Source: Luteolibacter ambystomatis (GTDB taxonomy: Bacteria; Verrucomicrobiota; Verrucomicrobiia; Verrucomicrobiales; Akkermansiaceae). From it: a stretch of DNA of 64,000 bases. The notes below the pieces were generated by a model. That model was not told the DNA's origin. It saw only the letters and a list, made by a program, of their open reading frames with translations, and searched no databases. The stretch is taken from contig NZ_CP073100.1 of NCBI RefSeq assembly GCF_018137965.1, positions 1,860,001 to 1,924,000 of the forward strand, read 5' to 3'. Position numbers and translations under genes: made by a program. Numbering within the stretch: position 1 is the stretch's first letter; every line of letters begins with the position of its first letter. Positions 1 through 8,205 of this stretch are shown here, one piece after another.

Positions 1-2508
1 ATCTACACCCCGGCGGCGGATTGGAGCGGCACCGATAGCTTCACCTATACGGTTGCCGATGGTCGGGAAGGGACGGTCGTCGGCACGGTCAATGTGCCCG
101 TGGGCGTTGGGAACCATGCGCCTACATTCACCAGCAATTCCTTCAGCCGCTCCGACGCATCCACAGGAGCCCCCTATTCGGACACGATCGCCGGAAGTGC
201 GACGGACCCGGACTCCAGCCTGGGCGACACGCTGACCTACTCGAAGGTTTCCGGCCCCACCTGGCTCACCGTCGCCGGCAGCGGAGCACTGGGCGGCATG
301 CCCACGAACGCAGATGTCGGAACGAACATCCCTTTCACCGTGCGCGTCACGGACATGGGCGGTGTTTCCACCACCGCCACGCTGACCCTCAGTGTCGTGG
401 TCGGCCCCACCGACGGCACGTGGTACAATGCCACGGGCGGAAGCTGGTCCACCGCATCGAACTGGAGCGGAAGCCTGATCGCCGGCGGCGCAGGCAAGGC
501 CGCCGATTTCAGCGCGCTCAATCTCACCGGCAACACCACCGTTGCGCTGAATGGCGCGATCACCCTGGGAGGTCTCGTTTTCGGTGACACCACCCCGAGC
601 CACAACTGGAGTCTCACGGCGGGCACCGGAGGCGTCCTTACCTTGGATGCGAACTCCGGATCACCGGCCATCGCGGTGAACAATCAAGCCACCACCATCA
701 GTGCCGTTCTCGCCGGGTCCAAAGGACTGACGAAAACCGGTGTCGGCACGCTCGTGCTGACGGGCACGAACAGCTACACCGGCGGCAACACGGTCTCCGC
801 GGGAACCCTCCAGCTCGGTGACGGCACCACCAACGGCTCGATCAACGGCAGCTATCAGATCGCAGCCGGAGCCACCCTGCGCCTTGCGCGCACCGCCAAG
901 ACGACCGTGGCCAATAACGCGCTCACGGGGGCGGGCACCATCAGCCTCTACGTGGCTGGCACCGCCAATGGCACAGGCGCCTACCAGTGGGACAGCTTCA
1001 CGACACTGGACTCCAACTTCACCGGCAAAATCGTCGTGGAGGAAGGGCGGATCTATTACACGTCCGCCAAACTGGGAGGCACCACCGCGATCGAAATCCA
1101 AAATGGCGCGCAGTTTCTCGCGAAGAATGGCTCCACCTACCCCCAAGCGATCAGCATCGCGGGTCTCGGTTGGGGCGAAAGCGGTTTCAACAACGGCGGC
1201 CTGCGCATGGAGTTCGGCGGCACAGGCACATGGGCGGGCCCCGTCACTCTCACCGCGAACTCCGGCATCATGGCCCAGCCGGGAGCCACCTTCAACATCA
1301 CCGGTTCCATCAGCGGAAATTTCGAATGCCTGTTCTATGCGGGCGATCCGAATACGGATACCGGCACGATCAACGTCACCCCCTCGGGGACAGCTCAGAA
1401 TTCCTACGGCTCCACTCGAATCAATGGCCGGCCCAGCACTTCCATCGTGGCGGGAAACTCCCGCGCCTTCAGTCCCGGAGGCCTCGCCGTGAATGGAGGC
1501 ATTCTCAAGCTCAACGGCAACAGCTTCACTTTCACCAACCTGAGCGGCTCAGGCGGTAAAATCGGCAACTATGGTGCTGCCGCCGCTTCCCTCACTGTGG
1601 GTGGCGACAACACCAGCACCACAAGCGCCACCGTCCTGCTCGACGGCGGAACCGGATTGCTCGGCCTCACCAAGGCCGGTACTGGCACGTTGACCCTGAC
1701 CGGTGCCAGCACCTATACCGGAGCAACTACGATCAACGCGGGCACGCTCGCCATCAGTGGTTCACTCGGAGCCACAGCGGTGGAGGTGAAGAACTCGGCG
1801 GCACTGGGAGCAGGAGGCAACTTCGGCGGAGCAGTCACGATTCGTTCCAACGGGCACCTGGCATTCGCGATCGCATCGTCACCGGGAGCCCAAACCGCCC
1901 GCACCATTGGCGGCACTCTGACCTTTGATGGCGGCAGCGTACTGGATCTCAACGCCATCTCAACACCATCTGTCGGCACCTACACACTCGCCACCGCGTC
2001 GTCGGTTTCCGGCATGCCCGGCACCGTAACCCTTCCCTCTGGCATGAATGGTTCGGTTTCCGTGTCGGGCAACAGTCTGATCCTGACCGTGAACGCATCG
2101 TATGCGACTTGGATCGCCACTTACAACACGGGCGGCAAAGCGGCGGCGAATGACGATGCGGATGGGGATGGCATTCCGAATGCCGTCGAATACGTCCTCG
2201 GCACCGCGCCCGATGTTCCCAATGCACCAAATGCCGCTACGCCGCAGGCGCAGAAGTCAGGCAGCAATTTCGTCTTCAGCTTCCATCGTGAGGATAGGTC
2301 GAAGCAAGGGAACCTTCCGCTTGCCGTGGAAGTCGGCTTTACTCTCCAGTCGTGGAGCCAAGTTTATCAGATCGGAGCGACAACAGCAGAGTCCAGTTCC
2401 GGAGTCATCGTGACGGAGAACGATTCAGCGCCGGATACCATTATAGTGACCGTGCCCGTCAATAACGCTTCCAGTTGCTTCGCCCGGCTCAAGGTGACGG
2501 TCCCGTAG
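1..2508 (+). CDS. Secreted autotransporter-associated beta-strand repeat protein, 5' end outside window
   Basis: The frame is open from the first base, so the gene begins upstream; 835 codons are visible. The visible N-terminal part is an Ig/cadherin-like module ([14 protein letters not shown], then [11 protein letters not shown]). It is followed by two autotransporter-associated beta-strand repeats with the usual [19 protein letters not shown] and [19 protein letters not shown] signatures and long Thr/Ser/Gly-rich beta-helix sequence. The last 140 residues hold a [16 protein letters not shown] motif followed by a beta-rich tail, the same module as in the subtilase ending at 9722. There is no C-terminal autotransporter barrel and no PEP-CTERM signal. 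Role inferred: large surface or secreted adhesin-like protein. Family call is firm, function unknown. Confidence 0.85.
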   Translation: MYTPAADWSGTDSFTYTVADGREGTVVGTVNVPVGVGNHAPTFTSNSFSRSDASTGAPYSDTIAGSATDPDSSLGDTLTYSKVSGPTWLTVAGSGALGGMPTNADVGTNIPFTVRVTDMGGVSTTATLTLSVVVGPTDGTWYNATGGSWSTASNWSGSLIAGGAGKAADFSALNLTGNTTVALNGAITLGGLVFGDTTPSHNWSLTAGTGGVLTLDANSGSPAIAVNNQATTISAVLAGSKGLTKTGVGTLVLTGTNSYTGGNTVSAGTLQLGDGTTNGSINGSYQIAAGATLRLARTAKTTVANNALTGAGTISLYVAGTANGTGAYQWDSFTTLDSNFTGKIVVEEGRIYYTSAKLGGTTAIEIQNGAQFLAKNGSTYPQAISIAGLGWGESGFNNGGLRMEFGGTGTWAGPVTLTANSGIMAQPGATFNITGSISGNFECLFYAGDPNTDTGTINVTPSGTAQNSYGSTRINGRPSTSIVAGNSRAFSPGGLAVNGGILKLNGNSFTFTNLSGSGGKIGNYGAAAASLTVGGDNTSTTSATVLLDGGTGLLGLTKAGTGTLTLTGASTYTGATTINAGTLAISGSLGATAVEVKNSAALGAGGNFGGAVTIRSNGHLAFAIASSPGAQTARTIGGTLTFDGGSVLDLNAISTPSVGTYTLATASSVSGMPGTVTLPSGMNGSVSVSGNSLILTVNASYATWIATYNTGGKAAANDDADGDGIPNAVEYVLGTAPDVPNAPNAATPQAQKSGSNFVFSFHREDRSKQGNLPLAVEVGFTLQSWSQVYQIGATTAESSSGVIVTENDSAPDTIIVTVPVNNASSCFARLKVTVP

Positions 2509-2661
2509 TGATCGTAACATGACCTCGCTTTTTCGGGACTGAACACCTAGTTCCCCATCGTGATGGCATCCACGTCCATTTCGGGGCGACTGGCAAATTC
2601 ATCCCCCAAAGCAGCGCTCAAAGCGAGGATGGCCAGTTGGACTGGCCGAGGGTCACCGCTG

Positions 2662-2919
2662 TCAGTCGACCGACTTGAACACTTCGACCGGCTTCATACC
2701 CAACGATCGAAGGGACTCATTGAGGCGGTAATAGCCTCGCAAGCCGTGGACCGGTAGGATTTTGCCGCGATTGACCAAATCGAAAAAAGTCGACCGAGCG
2801 ATCGGTGGCTCGAAAAACGTGGAAAGCGTCTCACAGTTCACCGCAAATTCAGGCACATTGGGAGTCGTCACTGGTGATTGCGGAATTGTTACCCAATACG
2901 CCCCACTTTGGAAAGCCAA
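2662..2919 (-). CDS. Small helix-turn-helix protein, excisionase-like
   Basis: The 85-residue reading frame contains PPIARSTFFDLVNRGKI and RGYYRLNESLRSLGM, which read like a winged-helix or MerR/excisionase-type helix-turn-helix with a short wing. The start is uncertain: the longest form begins with TTG, no ribosome binding site is clear, and internal GTG starts are possible. It sits downstream of the 3' end of the tRNA-Pro gene, the usual place for leftovers of integrated elements, but no integrase or second att copy is visible. A chance ORF is possible. Confidence 0.45.
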   Translation of the reverse strand: MAFQSGAYWVTIPQSPVTTPNVPEFAVNCETLSTFFEPPIARSTFFDLVNRGKILPVHGLRGYYRLNESLRSLGMKPVEVFKSVD

Positions 2920-3157
2920 TGGACCTCCCTAGCTTTCTGGTTCACGGACGGGAGCTGGCCCACTAGAATTTGGCTCGGCGTATCCGCCCAGCCCGACCCG
3001 AAAAAGTTCGAGCGTGACCCAAAAATTTGCCCATAAATTTGTCCATATTACCCCATTTCTCCGGATTTCGGCGGACTTTCCGGAATCCAGTGGACTTTGG
3101 CACAAAAAGCCGATTCCTCAAAAAGCCCCAAATTCCAGCAACTTACTGAAAAGAAAG

Positions 3158-3234
3158 TGGTCGGGACGGCCAGATTCGAACTGACGACATCCTGCTCCCA
3201 AAGCAGGCGCTCTACCAGGCTGAGCTACGTCCCG
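3158..3234 (-). tRNA. tRNA-Pro (anticodon UGG)
   Basis: On the minus strand the acceptor stem is CGGGACG/CGTCCCG, the D arm reads GCTC-AGCCTGGTA-GAGC, the anticodon stem-loop is CCTGC-TTTGGGA-GCAGG with anticodon TGG, and the T arm is GTCAG-TTCGAAT-CTGGC. The discriminator is A and the terminal CCA is encoded (3158-3160), giving 77 nt. Confidence 0.96.
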
Positions 3235-3301
3235 CGACGCGGGCGCGAAAGTTCTCCATTCCTTCGCGGGAAGCAAGGTTTTAACCACACGAAATGATCA
3301 T

Positions 3302-3976
3302 TCAGCGGCGGGCGGTCCATTTTGCATCGGCATAGTGGCGGACGCGCATCTCGAGGAGGCCGTCAGAGAGGAGCGGATGGAACATGTCCCACCGTTCCGA
3401 TAGAACCTCCGACAAGCGTTCGGCTCGAATGACCGCATCAGCCCAATCCGGGCCTCCACTCACCGAACCCTGGTGCAGCAGCCCGTTCCGGGTGCGTCGT
3501 TGCCCGGCACCGGCGATCTTCCGGCCCGCCTCATCCACCAGATCATGGCACACCGGATTCTCAAAACAGGAAGCAGCGCCGGTCTCCAACGAGCCGTCCG
3601 CCAATCTCACGTTCCAGCCCTCCTGCGGCAAGACCTCCGCCAGAGCGGCATGGATCACGCGGTAACTCTCCGCACCGCGGGCGGTGGCCAGTTCCTCTTC
3701 CGTCGGCACGACGAGGGTATAGGTCCAGTCCACACGATGATCGACCGTGCCCCCCCCGGTCCAGCGCCGGACCCAGGACAACTCCGGGAAACTGTTCCGG
3801 GCTTCCGCCAAGGCGCCGAAATACCCCAAGCTCCCCCACCCGGGCTGCCAGCGATAAACGCGCAGCACAGGCTGGAGAGCGGTTTCGTGCAGCCATTCGT
3901 CCACCGCCATGTTCTCCGGTCCGCCGCGCTCGACATCGTCACACCAGCACAGGAGGCTCTGGAATACAGGAAACAC
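3302..3976 (-). CDS. Lipoate-protein ligase A family protein
   Basis: The 224-residue protein belongs to the biotin/lipoate A/B ligase fold. Diagnostic segments are NMAVDEWL near residue 22, the substrate-loop motif RRWTGGGTVDH near 90-100 and AGRKIAGAGQRRTRNGLLHQGS near 150-170, which includes the family lysine of the KIAG motif. Members attach lipoate or octanoate to E2/GcvH domains or act as octanoyl transferases; which one cannot be decided here. The start is a GTG; the length is shorter than classical LplA (about 330) because the accessory C-terminal domain is missing, as in LipM/LipL-type proteins. It is divergent from the CbiX gene with about 90 bp between them. Confidence 0.85.
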   Translation of the reverse strand: MFPVFQSLLCWCDDVERGGPENMAVDEWLHETALQPVLRVYRWQPGWGSLGYFGALAEARNSFPELSWVRRWTGGGTVDHRVDWTYTLVVPTEEELATARGAESYRVIHAALAEVLPQEGWNVRLADGSLETGAASCFENPVCHDLVDEAGRKIAGAGQRRTRNGLLHQGSVSGGPDWADAVIRAERLSEVLSERWDMFHPLLSDGLLEMRVRHYADAKWTARR

Positions 3977-4068
3977 GCCCGTGCCGCTAAACCGTTTCCG
4001 CGCGGAGAAAAGCGCAAATTTCCAATTCCGGTTTCCCCGCCCGCGTTTTTCGCGCTTAACCTCCGCCC

Positions 4069-4893
4069 ATGCCTCTCGCCCCGAAGCCCGAAAGCGCCCT
4101 GTTCATCGTAGGACATGGCTCGACGGAGAATCCGGACTCATCCACTCCCTACTTCGACCATGCGGACGAAATCCGCCGCCGCGGTCTCTTCAAGGAGGTC
4201 CACTGCTGCTTTTGGAAAGAGGAACCATCTTTCCGCGAGGCGTGGTATCTCACCGACTGCCAGGAGATCTACGTGGTGCCGGATTTCATCAGCGAAGGCT
4301 ACTTCACCCAAGACATCATCCCCCGGGAATTCGGCCTCACCGGCCCAACCTCGGACATCCGTGGAAAAACCTTCCACTACTGCCAGCCGGTCGGCGTCCA
4401 TGCCTCGATGACAGGCCTGTTGCTGCGCCGCGCCCGGGAGGTCGCTCCGGGCATTGATCCGGCATCCACCACCCTCGTCATTACCGGCCATGGCACCGGA
4501 TTGAACCAGAATTCCACCAAGGCCATCCGCGATCAGGTCGATCTGATCGCCGCCTCGGGAGCCGGATATGCCAAGGTAACCGATGCCTACATGGAAGAGC
4601 AGCCGTTCATCGCCCGCTGGGACGAACTGGCACCCACCGGGAACGTGGTGGTCGTCCCCTTCTTCATTTCGGACGGCGCTCATTCCTACCAGGACATCCC
4701 CGTTCTGCTTGGAATCGAGCCCGAGGTCGGCCTTGCGGCCTCCCAGCGCGAAATCTTCCGCCATAATCCCCATCACCTCCGGGGAAAGACATTGTTCTAT
4801 TCCTCCGCCATCGGAACGGAACGCCACCTCGCGGACGTAATCCTGGACCAAGTCGCCGATTTCGACGCACGCCGCGCCCTCGCGACCGCCTAA
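4069..4893 (+). CDS. CbiX-type sirohydrochlorin cobalto/ferrochelatase-like protein
   Basis: The 274-residue protein shows two CbiX-like half-domains: FIVGHGSTE with His16 near the N-terminus and VITGHGTG with His141 in the middle, the histidine-bearing loops that bind metal in class II chelatases. VVVVPFFISDG matches the second conserved core strand. Family members insert Co2+ or Fe2+ into sirohydrochlorin on the way to cobalamin or siroheme. The next gene starts 12 bp after the stop and encodes the iron-sulfur partner that is fused to CbiX in the Deinococcus protein DR2241, so the two are almost certainly co-transcribed. No cobalamin riboswitch is seen in the short 92-bp upstream gap. Confidence 0.88.
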   Translation: MPLAPKPESALFIVGHGSTENPDSSTPYFDHADEIRRRGLFKEVHCCFWKEEPSFREAWYLTDCQEIYVVPDFISEGYFTQDIIPREFGLTGPTSDIRGKTFHYCQPVGVHASMTGLLLRRAREVAPGIDPASTTLVITGHGTGLNQNSTKAIRDQVDLIAASGAGYAKVTDAYMEEQPFIARWDELAPTGNVVVVPFFISDGAHSYQDIPVLLGIEPEVGLAASQREIFRHNPHHLRGKTLFYSSAIGTERHLADVILDQVADFDARRALATA

Positions 4894-4905
4894 TTCCCTC
4901 TCCGC

Positions 4906-5574
4906 ATGTCCATCCTCCAGTTTCTCTCCGATTCGCTCCGGAATGGGGTGCATCGCATCGGTCAGATCGAAATCCAAACAAACGATTCAATCGATCAAAT
5001 CCAGCTCGTTCATGTGGACGATATTCCCCTCGCCGCCCAGCCGGATCAGGGTGGATTGAAAGTCCATCGTGACCCGGAAGCGGCACGCGATCTCTCCACC
5101 TTTTCGGAGGACGGGGAATATCGATTCACCAAGGGACAGACCAACCTGCGCCGTGGCTGGTTGATGGAGCTTTCTTCGCTGGACGAGCTTCGACGGGCAC
5201 TCGACCTGTTCTATCCGGCAGCCCTCGGCCTGCTGGCAGCCCAAAAGGAAGGCCGGTTGGAAATCGAACACCTCCGGGACAAGTTGAACCGCCAGACCGG
5301 CATGTACCGGTTCGCCCGCACCATCAGCGACGCCGGAGCCCAACAGTTGGTCCGTGAGGTCTGTGGACCAGCCCACCAGTGCGCCAAGCGCATTCTCTGG
5401 CAACTCGATGCCACGACCTCCTTGGAAGACAGCGATGCCAGCCGCTACAGTGGCATTCCGGGTGACATCGTGGAATCGGAGGCTTTCCCTCTTCTTTGCC
5501 GGGAGGCCTGCAATCACTTCGTCGCGGAATGCCGGAAAGTTTCCAAGGCAGAAGCGGATCGCGCCAAAGCCTGA
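4906..5574 (+). CDS. DR2241-family Fe-S cluster protein, CbiX partner
   Basis: The 222-residue protein matches the C-terminal half of DR2241-like chelatases: KGQTNLRRGWLMELSS, GMYRFARTISDAG, then a cysteine set Cys153-x5-Cys159 and Cys198-x3-Cys202, with Cys209 after it. In this family the cysteines hold a [4Fe-4S] cluster. It begins 12 bp downstream of the CbiX-like gene, so a two-subunit version of the fused enzyme is the likeliest reading. The substrate tetrapyrrole is not known from sequence. No other corrin or heme gene lies nearby. Confidence 0.75.
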   Translation: MSILQFLSDSLRNGVHRIGQIEIQTNDSIDQIQLVHVDDIPLAAQPDQGGLKVHRDPEAARDLSTFSEDGEYRFTKGQTNLRRGWLMELSSLDELRRALDLFYPAALGLLAAQKEGRLEIEHLRDKLNRQTGMYRFARTISDAGAQQLVREVCGPAHQCAKRILWQLDATTSLEDSDASRYSGIPGDIVESEAFPLLCREACNHFVAECRKVSKAEADRAKA

Positions 5575-6124
5575 TGGGCGCAAATTCGGCCACGCAAGTG
5601 TTTATAGACCAGCATAGAAACAGCTTTTCAACAAGTTGTTCACAATGGCTTTTTCGGTGGCTCAATGGCTGCGCGACTTTGCGAACGTTTGTTTGAGTGA
5701 CGGATCTGTCACTGGGTCATAGCCGGTTGAGCGAGGTCTAAAATCGATCTGATGATGACTTCTTCTTAAACCCGTTTTTCACCGTAAAAATTTTTGTTAA
5801 TCCATTAATTTCAAATAATTTAACTGAATCAATCAGCGCTCTCACAACCGAAAAATCATACGATTGATTTAATCATTTTTGAAAACCCTGCCACTTATTT
5901 GATGCCGGTGGAGCTTATGTTTCTAACATCATTTTGATAGCCTTTATCGGCATCCACCTTACTCAAAAGAACGATCGTTTGACTCCTTCTATCGAGGTTA
6001 TTCGCGGAGTTATCCAGAGAGCTGTTCTTGCATTGCTCCTTTGCTTCACGAGCCAATCCGGCGCGAACCAAATTGCAAAATACTTGTATAAAGTCATTTC
6101 AGCCGCACATTGGCCTGCCGCCCG
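5575..6124. other. Intergenic region, AT-rich core, no gene seen
   Basis: This 550-bp gap holds no convincing gene; the small open frames in it lack family resemblance. From about 5750 to 5890 it is far richer in A+T than its neighbours. It contains an inverted repeat AATCAATC (5827-5834) / GATTGATT (5862-5869) and an 18-bp near-palindrome at 5696. A TTATCCAGA at about 6010 is one base away from a DnaA box but stands alone. Confidence 0.6.
5696..5713. promoter_or_regulatory. 18-bp near-perfect palindrome, possible operator
   Basis: AGTGAC-GGATCT-GTCACT has perfect 6-bp arms and a palindromic GATC centre, with only one mismatched pair. It lies in the spacer upstream of the metal-binding protein gene, though over 400 bp from its start, so its target is uncertain. 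Confidence 0.35.
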
Positions 6125-7003
6125 ATGTTTCGTCCGCTTCTGTTGATCTTCTCCTTCCTTTTCTCCGGCATGGCCGTCGCGAGGATGAAGGTAGCGACCT
6201 TCTATCCCCTGCTCACCGATCTGGTCCGTCAGGTCGGTGGTGACCGGGTGGAGGTTGTGGACCTCATCAGTACTTCAGGAGATCCCCATCACTTCGAGCC
6301 TTCCCCGGAAGACCTCCGGAAGGCGACGGGAGCCCGGTTGTATCTCGTCGCCGGCCTGGGATTGGAGGCTTACCTCCCTTCGCTTCAAACGATTGTTCCT
6401 TCCACCAGTCGATTGGTTGAGGTGGGCGCGAGTTTGCCGGTCCTGCATGGCTCGTGTGACGAAGCCGATCACAACCACTCCGATCATGAAACCGATCCGC
6501 ACTGGTGGCATTCCATTGATCGCTTCAGGCGTGCGACCACGGTCGTCGCAGAGGCCCTCGCCACGGCGGATCCGGAAGGTGCCTCCTTTTACCGTACGAA
6601 CGCTGCCACGTATCGGGAGAAACTGGACGAGCTCGAGCGATGGACGAGAAGCCAGGTGGCGAGAATCCCCCGCGACCGCCGCCAACTCGCCACCACCCAC
6701 TCCGCGTTCAACTACTTCTGTGCGGATTATGGATTCACTCCTTTCTCCGTCCAAGGTTTGAACCAGGAACAGGACCCGAGTGCGGCCACTCTCGCGAAAT
6801 TGGTCGCGGATTTGAAACAGCACCGGGTCTCCGCCCTCTTCCCGGAAGTGGAAACCAACCCGAAGCTCTTGTCCGTCCTGACCCGGGATACCGGCATCCG
6901 CCTCGGCAAACCGCTGATCGCGGACGGCACCAATTCCCCCACGTACGAGTCGATGGTGCGCCACAATGTGTCGGTGATCGTAGAGGCTCTGGCTGCCAAG
7001 TAA
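6125..7003 (+). CDS. Zinc/manganese ABC transporter substrate-binding protein (ZnuA/TroA family)
   Basis: The protein (292 residues from the ATG at 6125; a TTG 15 bp upstream is less likely) starts with a hydrophobic signal peptide MFRPLLLIFSFLFSGMAVA. Cluster A-I signatures are KVATFYPLLTDLVRQVGGD, GDPHHFEPSPED (first metal His), a His/Asp-rich loop with DHNHSDHETDPHWWH, TTHSAFNYFCADYGF (third ligand) and IADGTNSPTYESM (acidic ligand). The short His-rich loop favours zinc over manganese. No permease or ATPase gene follows, so it must work with a transporter encoded elsewhere or serve another metal-delivery role. Confidence 0.9.
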   Translation: MFRPLLLIFSFLFSGMAVARMKVATFYPLLTDLVRQVGGDRVEVVDLISTSGDPHHFEPSPEDLRKATGARLYLVAGLGLEAYLPSLQTIVPSTSRLVEVGASLPVLHGSCDEADHNHSDHETDPHWWHSIDRFRRATTVVAEALATADPEGASFYRTNAATYREKLDELERWTRSQVARIPRDRRQLATTHSAFNYFCADYGFTPFSVQGLNQEQDPSAATLAKLVADLKQHRVSALFPEVETNPKLLSVLTRDTGIRLGKPLIADGTNSPTYESMVRHNVSVIVEALAAK

Positions 7004-7091
7004 GGCACTCGCCTTCGGAAGCGGAACCACCAATGGGCTTGAATCACTCTCCGCTCCGATGATGGAATGACCCTATCCTTCCATCACGTCC

Positions 7092-8000
7092 ATGCGCCCC
7101 CTCCTCCCATCGGCATGTCTCCTTCTCCTCGCCTCCGCCATCGCCCCGGCGGAAACTCCGGGTGCCAACGAGAGCACCGAGCTCACCAATCTCCGCGCGA
7201 TCTATGAAAGCCAGCGCAAGGCACTGGATGAGCAGTATCGGTCCAAGCTGGACACACTGGCCAAAATCCAGATCCAGCAGGGCAATACCGGCGGCGCCGT
7301 GGCGACGCGTGAGGAGTTGAGGAAACTGGATACCGCAACAGCCCCTGTGGAGAACGCCAGTGCTCCCCATGTGGAGACCAATCCGTTCTACAGCGGAACG
7401 AAGTGGTGGGAAAGCAACGGCGGCTCCGTTGTGGAATTCAGATCCAACGGCATCTGGTCTGAAAACTATCACGGTTGCGAGTTCTTCGGACGGTGGAAAA
7501 CCAACGGTCTCTATAACTCCGTGACCGTGACCCTGCCCGATGGCAATATGGTGGAGTACTCGGCATCCGCCGATGGCGCTCACTGCACCCGGGTCCGGGA
7601 CAAGCTCTACTATGAAAAAAGCTCCACCTTCTTCCGCAGCGAAGCGATGGCAGGCATCTCGGTGATCGGTAATGCTCCCATTCCTCTGGCATCATCTCCT
7701 TACTCCGGTTCCCGCTGGGAAACGTTGAACGGGCAGGCTGTCATCGAGTTCAAGGCGGACGGCTCCTGGGTCGAACACTGGGATGGCAAGGATACTCCCG
7801 GCAAGTGGACGACCACTGCGATCAAAACGGAGGTCAAGGTGACCTGGCCCAAGTCCGAACCGTTGGTGTTCGCCACATCCGATGACGGGCTCTTCACCCT
7901 ACGAACGAACGACCACAAGCTTTTCAAGCTGATGAATACCAAAGGCGCCGCCCCATCGGGAAATTCCGACAAGGGAGGTTCGAATCCACGTCAATTCTGA
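7092..8000 (+). CDS. Secreted protein with coiled-coil segment and two tandem beta repeats, function unknown
   Basis: The 302-residue product begins with a signal peptide ending near APAETPG. A charged helical stretch (residues about 30-80, LRAIYESQRKALDEQYRSKL) is followed by two copies of a beta-rich repeat: YSGTKWWESNGGSVVEFRSN then SGSRWETLNGQAVIEFKADG, each followed by a W.E...G.W and an exposed acidic turn. Such repeats with W/G periodicity are common in verrucomicrobial secreted proteins but have no assigned activity. It follows the metal-binding protein gene by 88 bp on the same strand; co-transcription is possible. Confidence 0.7.
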   Translation: MRPLLPSACLLLLASAIAPAETPGANESTELTNLRAIYESQRKALDEQYRSKLDTLAKIQIQQGNTGGAVATREELRKLDTATAPVENASAPHVETNPFYSGTKWWESNGGSVVEFRSNGIWSENYHGCEFFGRWKTNGLYNSVTVTLPDGNMVEYSASADGAHCTRVRDKLYYEKSSTFFRSEAMAGISVIGNAPIPLASSPYSGSRWETLNGQAVIEFKADGSWVEHWDGKDTPGKWTTTAIKTEVKVTWPKSEPLVFATSDDGLFTLRTNDHKLFKLMNTKGAAPSGNSDKGGSNPRQF

Positions 8001-8205
8001 ATCGACATTCAAATCCGTACCCCAATTCTTCATTCGCACTAAGGAGGCCTATTCTCGGCCTGAGCAGCCACCCCAATATTACCAGATTTACATTTCCTGC
8101 TTTTCGTTCAGAATCCTCATACCAATCGCCGAAAACGAAGTAGATACACACGGCAGCTTCCTTTCGGTTTTCTGTTAAGAAATTCCTTCCCGACAGATAC
8201 TCATC

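Noticed and set aside
3977-4068. Cobalamin riboswitch upstream of the CbiX-like gene
   Set aside because: The gap is only 92 bp and lacks the B12-box core; too short for the known structure.
6005-6015. DnaA box / replication origin near TTATCCAGA in the AT-rich spacer
   Set aside because: Only one imperfect box, and no dnaA, dnaN or gyrB nearby; not enough for an origin.
5934-6146. 70-codon open frame before the metal-binding protein gene
   Set aside because: No family resemblance or ribosome binding site; it overlaps the true gene's signal peptide in another frame.
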